The position numbers and the translations under genes were made by a program. Under the pieces are notes generated by a model, which saw nothing but the letters and a program-made list of their open reading frames with translations, was not told where the DNA came from and did no database searches. DNA of 64,000 bases from an uncultured Gammaproteobacteria bacterium (lineage in GTDB: Bacteria; Pseudomonadota; Gammaproteobacteria; Eutrophobiales; Eutrophobiaceae). The stretch lies in contig CALSOP010000007.1 of the NCBI GenBank assembly GCA_943788005.1, positions 1 through 64,000 of the forward strand, in the 5' to 3' direction. Shown here one piece after another: positions 58,537 to 64,000 of this stretch. Every line of letters starts with the position of its first letter. Position 1 is the first letter of the stretch.

Positions 58537-58757
58537 CACATACCCCTAAATATTATCGTTATATTTTTATGAGTAATTTTACGACGGCAGCAATCTGCTA
58601 ATCTGTAATCAGAATACTTTTTAGCTTTATACAAATAAGCGTTTGTATTTAGATCAGTACTTATTTTCTCGTAAATGGTCTCAATTAATTCTAATAAATC
58701 AGACTATAGAAATACTATAGTTTATACAAAACTAAAATTAAAGTGACGCCTTCTTGC

Positions 58758-60119
58758 TTATACAGGAGCAGCCACTTTTACTTCGCCGCTAGCACCACTT
58801 GCATAGTGTTTCGCCAACATTAATTCATTAACCCTTTTATTAATACCCTTCAAAATAGTTTCGTCATCTGGAAATGGTGATTCAAATGCAGGACGTAATG
58901 TAATTGGTACATCGTCCATGCGGTAAACAGTTCCTGTTGTATTGATGCCATAGGTAGAAGTACGAAACGCTACATGGGCATCTTTGCTGGTCTCTGTACA
59001 TTTCGTATCTAAGACAACGATGGGAATACTCTTTAAGTGTTGTATTGCCTTTTTTGGGAAATTAGATGCTGGGTCACTGGCAATTATCATTGCAGCATCG
59101 GCATGAGCGTTTGCCAATGTATCGACTGTAGTGAACTCGCCTGGATTAAAACGTGGGTAGCCGCGGCTGAAATTGACTCCGAATGGGTAGCCAGTCTGCC
59201 AAGAAACAACATTATCGGCTCCGGTTACATTACCATGTCCTCGAACAGGCTTGGCAACGAAATGTGTAAACTCATTCAAATCAGTCGCCAAAGCGAGTAG
59301 AGCGCCAGAATTAAAATGGCGACCACGCGTCATTGTCAGACCCATGCCAAAGAAAAGCACACCAAATCGGCAATTCTTCATTCGATCACTTAGATCTTGC
59401 AATACTGCCAATGGGACGCCGGTACGTTCTTCAATGTCATCTGATAATTTTTTACCTTTTACCAGTGCACGTAAGGCCCATAAGACTTCAAAATCTTTGC
59501 CCGGCTTCGGTCGAATTAGAATATCTGCGACTGGAGAGCTTTTTGTCTTGCGAACATCGACAAGAACAACAGTACGATCTTTTTTGCCTCTGGGGGTAAA
59601 CATGCCTTTTGGTGTTACGGCATAACGACCAAAGTGACGTGGGTGAGATTCGGCAGGATTTCCACCCCAGTAGATAACCAAGTCGGCTCTATTCTTGACT
59701 TCGCCTAATGTACTGGTGCTTTCGCCGACCCCTTGAAAAGCAAGTCCTGATGGACCATGGCAGACCGAAGTCGTGGTATCAATGTTACCTTTGATTCTAT
59801 CGGTGATTGCGACTGCTTGTCGTTGTGCTTCGCAGGTTGTATCACTAAGGCCATAGGTAATAGGAAATTTTGCTTTTGTCAGCGTTTGTGCGGCTTCTTC
59901 GATGGCTTCTTCAATACTGACTTCTTTGCCATCGATCATCGCTGCAGGAGCATCTTCTTCAATGGTATGTTCCGCGAACCAGGCCCGACCAAGAACACAG
60001 GCATTTTTTGATTTAATGATTTTTTTTTCGTCTAGGTCAACGGTGAGGATCATGTCGTCACAGACACAGCCACAGAATGTGCACGTTGCATTTTCAATGA
60101 TCTTGGTATTTTCAGTCAT
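58758..60119 (-). CDS. fhcB: Formylmethanofuran dehydrogenase subunit B with intact Mo/W-ligand cysteine (copy 2)
   Basis: 453-residue FwdB-type protein. [4Fe-4S] cysteines are in CTFCGCVC (13, 16, 20) and Cys41 (KNACVLGRAWF). SVCHGPSGLAFQGVG keeps Cys120, the position that ligates Mo or W in archaeal FwdB/FmdB. Further FwdB-like stretches are GEVKNRADLVIYWGGNPAES, HPRHFGRY, FGVLFFGMGLTMTRGRHF and GHGNVTGADNVVSWQTGYPF. Copy 1 has lost most of these (Met at the ligand position). The upstream gene encodes the matching FwdD-type domain. Together these make a functional formate/CO2 site likely. The metal and activity are inferred from homology. Confidence 0.93.
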   Translation of the reverse strand: MTENTKIIENATCTFCGCVCDDMILTVDLDEKKIIKSKNACVLGRAWFAEHTIEEDAPAAMIDGKEVSIEEAIEEAAQTLTKAKFPITYGLSDTTCEAQRQAVAITDRIKGNIDTTTSVCHGPSGLAFQGVGESTSTLGEVKNRADLVIYWGGNPAESHPRHFGRYAVTPKGMFTPRGKKDRTVVLVDVRKTKSSPVADILIRPKPGKDFEVLWALRALVKGKKLSDDIEERTGVPLAVLQDLSDRMKNCRFGVLFFGMGLTMTRGRHFNSGALLALATDLNEFTHFVAKPVRGHGNVTGADNVVSWQTGYPFGVNFSRGYPRFNPGEFTTVDTLANAHADAAMIIASDPASNFPKKAIQHLKSIPIVVLDTKCTETSKDAHVAFRTSTYGINTTGTVYRMDDVPITLRPAFESPFPDDETILKGINKRVNELMLAKHYASGASGEVKVAAPV

Positions 60120-60159
60120 AGTAACTATTACACCTTAATCGAAAAATTATATTGTGAGT

Positions 60160-60507
60160 TTAAGTTGAGATTTTCTCAATATCAACTTCCATGTGCTTAG
60201 ATAATGGCATACCACAGCCTGCTGTGTCACTAGCCATTAGTTCGCTCGAAGGAGGGCCATAGGGGATAAATACCATACCATCAGGCAAATCTTCAGGTTT
60301 TTTACCTATACAAGTTACTGTTGTTTCTCCTGTTTCATTGCTGAGACGAACTTTATCGCCATCGACAAGCCCCATTTTGGCCATTTCATCTGTATTCATT
60401 TCTAGTGTTGAAGTCACTTCTTTATATTCATCCTTAAGCTTGCCTACGTTTAGACTCGTTCCTTGCTTGCTGGAACGGCCTGGAATTAAGATCATTTTTA
60501 CTGACAC
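60160..60507 (-). CDS. fwdD: FwdD/FmdD-like molybdopterin dinucleotide-binding subunit
   Basis: 115 residues from GTG 60507, six bases behind AGGAG; a longer frame to 60567 has no such site. It is a small beta-barrel of the molydop_binding class. LEMNTDEMAKMGLVDGDKVR resembles the DMEELGVKEGDNV stretch of archaeal FwdD, and DLPDGMVFIPYGPPSSELMA closely matches the EDLPEGIVFIPYGPWAN region. Ends with GCGMPLSKHMEVDIEK. This domain caps the pterin cofactor in archaeal FwdB/D and is not part of the standard bacterial fhcBADC cluster. First gene of the second unit, 40 bases before fhcB. Confidence 0.9.
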   Translation of the reverse strand: MSVKMILIPGRSSKQGTSLNVGKLKDEYKEVTSTLEMNTDEMAKMGLVDGDKVRLSNETGETTVTCIGKKPEDLPDGMVFIPYGPPSSELMASDTAGCGMPLSKHMEVDIEKIST

Positions 60508-60700
60508 GCGGCTCTCCTGATTTTGGGTTCTTGCCTGATTATAGTCTGGACTATTGCATAAGAACAAACAGATACGCTACAAGACTAATTCTTTAGGTAG
60601 AAGGCTGTTTCAGCGCTGCTGCATACAGTACAATATACCGTTTTGCATGATTCAAACTTAAATATAAAATTACCCGTTAACAATGAATAAAGGTCGATCA

Positions 60701-61711
60701 ATGAACAAATCGAGGCAGGTGAGCGTTTATGCACCTGCTAGATTACATCTAGGCTTTCTCGATCTGCATGGAGGTCTTGGCAGGAAATTTGGTAGTTTGG
60801 GGTTATCAATTGAGGATGTGGCAACCGCACTCACAGCAGAATATGCAGATGATATTGATGTGACCGGACCTTCCGCTAAACGGGCAGAGGATTATGCGGA
60901 ACAAGTATTATCCCATTTTGGAATTAATGGCGGGGTTAAAATGTCAATCACGTCTGCTATACCTGAGCACTCAGGTCTAGGTTCAGGGACTCAATTATCA
61001 TTGGCTGTCGCATCGGCTATCTCCAATTTATACGAATTATCTGGACAACATCCCAATCGACTTGCTGCGATATTACATCGAGGGGCTCGTTCAGGAATCG
61101 GTATCGGCACATTTATGCATGGTGGCTTCATAATTGATGGTGGTCGAGGAGAGAACACTGAAGTTCCCCCGGTTATCAGTCATATGTCTTTTCCAGACAA
61201 CTGGCGGATCGTATTAATATTTGATGATGAAGCAGAAGGTATCAATGGCGTGCCAGAACGACGAGCGTTTAATACCTTGCCGCCAATGGATGATGCGATG
61301 TCAGGATTACTTTGCAGATTGACATTGATGCAAGTATTGCCGTCTATTAGAGAGAAAGATTGTGAACAATTTGGGGAAGCAATTACTCAGATTCAAAATA
61401 TTGTTGGCGACTATTTTGCCGTTGCTCAAGGAGGTCGTTATACCTCACCTTTCCTTAAGCCTATTCTTGATTCGATGAAGAACAGCGGCGCGACTGGAAT
61501 GGGACAAAGTTCCTGGGGGCCGACTGGCTTTGCATTTTTTCCTGACGAGACTCTTGCATTTCAAGCAATGAAAAAAGTTCGTGAGGAGTGGCAATCAGAA
61601 GCAAGATTGCGCTTTGTAATGAGTAAGGCATGTAATTCAAAAGCTAAAATCACATTAAGTGTTCTGAATGCACCAACACAAAACGAAAACTTGAAAGTAA
61701 AAAATTTATAA
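60701..61711 (+). CDS. Beta-ribofuranosylaminobenzene 5'-phosphate (beta-RFAP) synthase
   Basis: About 336 residues; first committed enzyme of H4MPT synthesis, joining p-aminobenzoate and PRPP with loss of CO2. GHMP-kinase fold with APARLHLGFLDLHGGLGRKF at the N-terminus, the glycine loop PEHSGLGSGTQLSLAVASAI, and RSGIGIGTFMHGGFIIDGG. Late GQSSWGPTGFAFFP is also conserved. ATG 60701 is chosen because AAAGG lies seven bases before it; ATG 60683 lacks a Shine-Dalgarno site. Divergent from fwdD. Corresponds to the orf4/mptG-type gene of methylotroph islands. Confidence 0.9.
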   Translation: MNKSRQVSVYAPARLHLGFLDLHGGLGRKFGSLGLSIEDVATALTAEYADDIDVTGPSAKRAEDYAEQVLSHFGINGGVKMSITSAIPEHSGLGSGTQLSLAVASAISNLYELSGQHPNRLAAILHRGARSGIGIGTFMHGGFIIDGGRGENTEVPPVISHMSFPDNWRIVLIFDDEAEGINGVPERRAFNTLPPMDDAMSGLLCRLTLMQVLPSIREKDCEQFGEAITQIQNIVGDYFAVAQGGRYTSPFLKPILDSMKNSGATGMGQSSWGPTGFAFFPDETLAFQAMKKVREEWQSEARLRFVMSKACNSKAKITLSVLNAPTQNENLKVKNL

Positions 61712-61734
61712 CTTGAAGCGAGAACTATAAGAAA

Positions 61735-62643
61735 ATGAAAGATCCATATTTATTACACATGTTTAACCCAACAAAAAATGTCAGTCCGTTCGATGTCAAT
61801 ATGGCTTATGAAGCAGAGTTTGATTGTGTTATTCCTTATTCTGAAGTTGCACTAGATGATATTCATGCCTTGACACAAGACACAATTTTTTCACGTGGAA
61901 AAAAAGGTGTTAAACGAACCGGTATTTTTATTGGTGGCAGAGAGTTTGGATTGGCGATTGATATGTTTAATAGAGCAAAGACTGCAATGGTTCCTCCGTT
62001 TGAGGTTTCTGTTTTTGCTGACCCTAGTGGAGCAATAACCACAGCTGCAGCATTGATGGCTTGTGTAGAACAGCAATTACAAAAGAAAACAGGTGAATCA
62101 TTATCCGGAAAACGTATCGACATTATTGGCGGTACCGGCCCGGTTGGTGTCTGCGCTGGTATTCTAGCTGCAAATTGTGGTGCTACGGTCTATTTAACCA
62201 GTCGTAGAGGCACTAAAGTCGCGACCGAATATGCTTCTGAATATAACTCACGATTTGGCGTGGAAATGTTTGGAGCAGATAGTAGTACTGATGAGAAAGT
62301 AATGGAGTTTTTGCCTAAGACGAATATTGTTGTTGGTGCTGCTAAAGCCGGGATACAAGTTCTATCAAAAAGGCAATTAATTGAGGCAAAAAATCTATTA
62401 GTTGCTGCGGATGTTAATGCTGTACCTCCAGTAGGTATTGAAGGTGTTGGTATTCATGATATGGGCGTCGAGCTATCCGAAACACCGCAAAATGCAATTG
62501 GACTTGGTGCTTTGGCTATTGGTGACATTAAATACAAATTACATCTTAAATTATTCGAAATGATGAAGAGTGCAGATGAACCATTATATCTTGATCATAA
62601 TCGCGCATTTGATGTGGCCAGAGAAATTGTTAGTAAGCTTTAA
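61735..62643 (+). CDS. mtdB: NAD(P)-dependent methylene-H4MPT dehydrogenase MtdB
   Basis: 302 residues; oxidises methylene-H4MPT to methenyl-H4MPT in formaldehyde oxidation. N-terminal LLHMFNPTKNVSPFDVNMAY is diagnostic of MtdB, as is the IFIGGREFGLAIDMFNRAK segment. The nucleotide-binding motif IIGGTGPVGVCAGILAANCG is followed by SRRG, consistent with NAD(P). Starts 23 bases after the beta-RFAP synthase gene, in the same direction. Confidence 0.95.
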   Translation: MKDPYLLHMFNPTKNVSPFDVNMAYEAEFDCVIPYSEVALDDIHALTQDTIFSRGKKGVKRTGIFIGGREFGLAIDMFNRAKTAMVPPFEVSVFADPSGAITTAAALMACVEQQLQKKTGESLSGKRIDIIGGTGPVGVCAGILAANCGATVYLTSRRGTKVATEYASEYNSRFGVEMFGADSSTDEKVMEFLPKTNIVVGAAKAGIQVLSKRQLIEAKNLLVAADVNAVPPVGIEGVGIHDMGVELSETPQNAIGLGALAIGDIKYKLHLKLFEMMKSADEPLYLDHNRAFDVAREIVSKL

Positions 62644-62702
62644 AACTGTTTTTATACCTTAAAGTTCCTGTTTAGAATATTATTCTGAGCAAGTACTTAT
62701 AG

Positions 62703-63824
62703 ATGACAGACTTTCTCATTGTTGCTCGCTCAGGAAGGGCACTAGCCACATCAGCTTTTCAAGCTGGATATAAAGTACATGTGATGGATTGTTTTGCAGA
62801 TGAAGATACAAAAGCTGTGTCTAATTCTACGTATCAGCTTCAGTATCATTGCGAGGGATTTGATCAGACAGAGTTAATGGAACAAGTTAAAAGGTTGCTT
62901 TCTTCTTGTCCAAAAGCAATGTTGGTTGTAGGCACCGGGTTTGAGAAAACACCTGAGGTGCTTGAAAGTCTAGCGGAAATCATTCCTGTCTTGAGCAATG
63001 ACAAAAGTACTATTTATAGTTTGAAAGATCCGTTTACACTTTATGACATATTGAAACGTGCTTCTATCAAAGCACCTGAAATCTCGTTAACGCCACCAAC
63101 TAATTCTGACGGTTGGTTGACAAAAGAAATTGCAGGTATTGGTGGTGGACATGTGAAATGGTTGTCACAAATAAATTCGAGTAGCGGTTCTGGTTATTAT
63201 CAAAAGTATATCCAGGGACATGTATTAAGCGCAGTGTTTCTAGCAAGAGAAACTCAAGCAATACTTGTCGGCATTAACGAACAATTGCAATCAGAGCAAT
63301 TTAACGAAATGCCCTTCTTGTTCAAAGGTGTAGTTAAATTAAATTTGATTGATGAGCAGCATAGTCAAGATGTTACAGAAATTGTTAATAAGATAACAAA
63401 ACAAACTGGATTAAAGGGACTTTGCGGGATTGATTACATTGTTGATGATTCTGGAGAGATTGTTGTGCTTGAGGTTAATCCAAGACCACCATCCTCTTTT
63501 GAATTACATGAGCAGCAGTGTGCTTTATTCGATGCCCATATAGCTTGTTTTGAAGGTAAAGAGGTCGATCGTCAGTTTCAACAGGGTGGTCAATCAAGAG
63601 GTTATGCAATTTATTATGCAAAACAAGGTATCAATATTAATAGTAATATAGTTTGGCCAAACTGGGTTAAAGACAAGCCTTCAATTGGTAGTGCTATTAC
63701 GGAAAAATTTCCTGTATGTACTGTTCATGCAGAAGATGATTCGTCAAGGGATGTTAAGGCTATTTTGCAAAGGCAATTAAATCATATTGAAACAATTATT
63801 ATGGCAGAGCAGCATGCTGCTTGA
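62703..63824 (+). CDS. ATP-grasp protein of the H4MPT/methylofuran gene island
   Basis: 373 residues. ATP-grasp fold: N-terminal domain (LIVARSGRALATSAFQAGYK), the glycine-rich loop KEIAGIGGGHVKW, and the catalytic metal-binding region LCGIDYIVDDSGEIVVLEVN followed by PRPPSSFE. ATP-grasp genes recur in methylotroph H4MPT islands (the orfY-type gene) and act in ligation steps of cofactor synthesis; the exact substrate here is not visible. Lies between mtdB and mch, so it is probably co-transcribed with them. Confidence 0.8.
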   Translation: MTDFLIVARSGRALATSAFQAGYKVHVMDCFADEDTKAVSNSTYQLQYHCEGFDQTELMEQVKRLLSSCPKAMLVVGTGFEKTPEVLESLAEIIPVLSNDKSTIYSLKDPFTLYDILKRASIKAPEISLTPPTNSDGWLTKEIAGIGGGHVKWLSQINSSSGSGYYQKYIQGHVLSAVFLARETQAILVGINEQLQSEQFNEMPFLFKGVVKLNLIDEQHSQDVTEIVNKITKQTGLKGLCGIDYIVDDSGEIVVLEVNPRPPSSFELHEQQCALFDAHIACFEGKEVDRQFQQGGQSRGYAIYYAKQGININSNIVWPNWVKDKPSIGSAITEKFPVCTVHAEDDSSRDVKAILQRQLNHIETIIMAEQHAA

Positions 63825-63860
63825 GTTTTATAAACTAAATCTAGAAATGAGGAAGAAAAA

Positions 63861-64000
63861 GTGAGCAAGCAAATATCATCTCCCAGTCTTAACTCTTTGA
63901 CAGCCCCCTTGGTTGATAACTTGGTTGTTAATGCGTCGGCATTACGATTAGACATCACCAAGCTGGATAATGGATGTCGTATTATTGATGCTGGAATTAA
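63861..64000 (+). CDS. mch: Methenyl-H4MPT cyclohydrolase, 5' part (cut by window end)
   Basis: GTG 63861 follows AGGAAG. The 46 readable residues contain LNSLTAPLVDNLVVNASALR and LDNGCRIIDAGI, the typical beginning of bacterial Mch. The enzyme hydrolyses methenyl-H4MPT to formyl-H4MPT, the substrate of the Fhc complexes encoded to the left. The rest lies outside the window. Confidence 0.93.
   Translation, partial: MSKQISSPSLNSLTAPLVDNLVVNASALRLDITKLDNGCRIIDAGI

Noticed and set aside
48565-60119. Recent tandem duplication of one fhc operon
   Set aside because: The paired proteins differ over most of their length, at the FhcB metal site and in insertions, so the copies are old or of separate origin.

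Overview
This window comes from the chromosome of an AT-rich gammaproteobacterial methylotroph. The housekeeping gene orders (nlpD-rpoS; rimP-nusA-infB-rbfA-truB-rpsO-pnp; rpsP-rimM-trmD-rplS), the LPS heptose/Kdo genes and DsbC point to a Gram-negative gammaproteobacterium. The right third is a large block for lanthanide-type methanol oxidation and tetrahydromethanopterin (H4MPT)-linked C1 oxidation. No methane monooxygenase is present here, so methanotrophy cannot be judged. The genus cannot be named from the sequence alone.

Layout. 1-5,505: nlpD 3' end, rpoS, a DUF498 gene, adk, a lysine-repeat histone-like gene and mrcB. All except the DUF498 gene are broken by many single-base indels; because the genes are essential or highly conserved, this looks like poor sequence quality rather than decay. 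5,538-11,190: a TPR lipoprotein, an orphan FliK/FlhB-tail pair, a GYF-pentapeptide protein, the AmmeMemoRadiSam pair and initiator tRNA. 11,223-19,957: rimP to pnp with recognisable promoters and terminators. 20,171-31,096: a VWA lipoprotein with an ECF sigma factor and putative anti-sigma, redox and transport genes, the rpsP operon and xerD. 31,105-38,290: a GspE/PilB-type ATPase, dsbC, hldE, hldD and waaA.

38,392-43,758: xoxF methanol dehydrogenase (Asp pair of the lanthanide type), a cupredoxin, xoxJ and an unrecognised secreted protein. No cytochrome cL (xoxG) gene is present in this cluster. 43,851-48,301: two-subunit NAD formate dehydrogenase (Fdh1 type). 48,565-53,235: a conventional bacterial formyltransferase/hydrolase operon fhcBADC, whose FhcB has lost the molybdenum/tungsten ligand cysteine. 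53,409-60,507: a second, different set in the order fwdD-fhcB-fhcA-fhcD-fhcC-fdxA-fprA. Here FhcB keeps the archaeal [4Fe-4S] cysteines and the metal-ligand cysteine, a separate FwdD-like molybdopterin-binding subunit is encoded, and a 7Fe ferredoxin and ferredoxin-NADP reductase follow. 60,701-64,000 (divergent): beta-RFAP synthase, mtdB, an ATP-grasp protein and the start of mch.

How it may work together. Methanol is oxidised by XoxF in the periplasm. Formaldehyde enters the H4MPT pathway (fae is not in the window) through MtdB and Mch to formyl-H4MPT. FhcD moves the formyl group to (methylo)furan. Fhc1 would release formate, which Fdh1 oxidises to CO2 with NADH. The second set looks like a genuine bacterial formylmethanofuran dehydrogenase. 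I infer that it oxidises the formyl group directly to CO2 and passes electrons through ferredoxin to NADPH. This second set is the most interesting system in the window.
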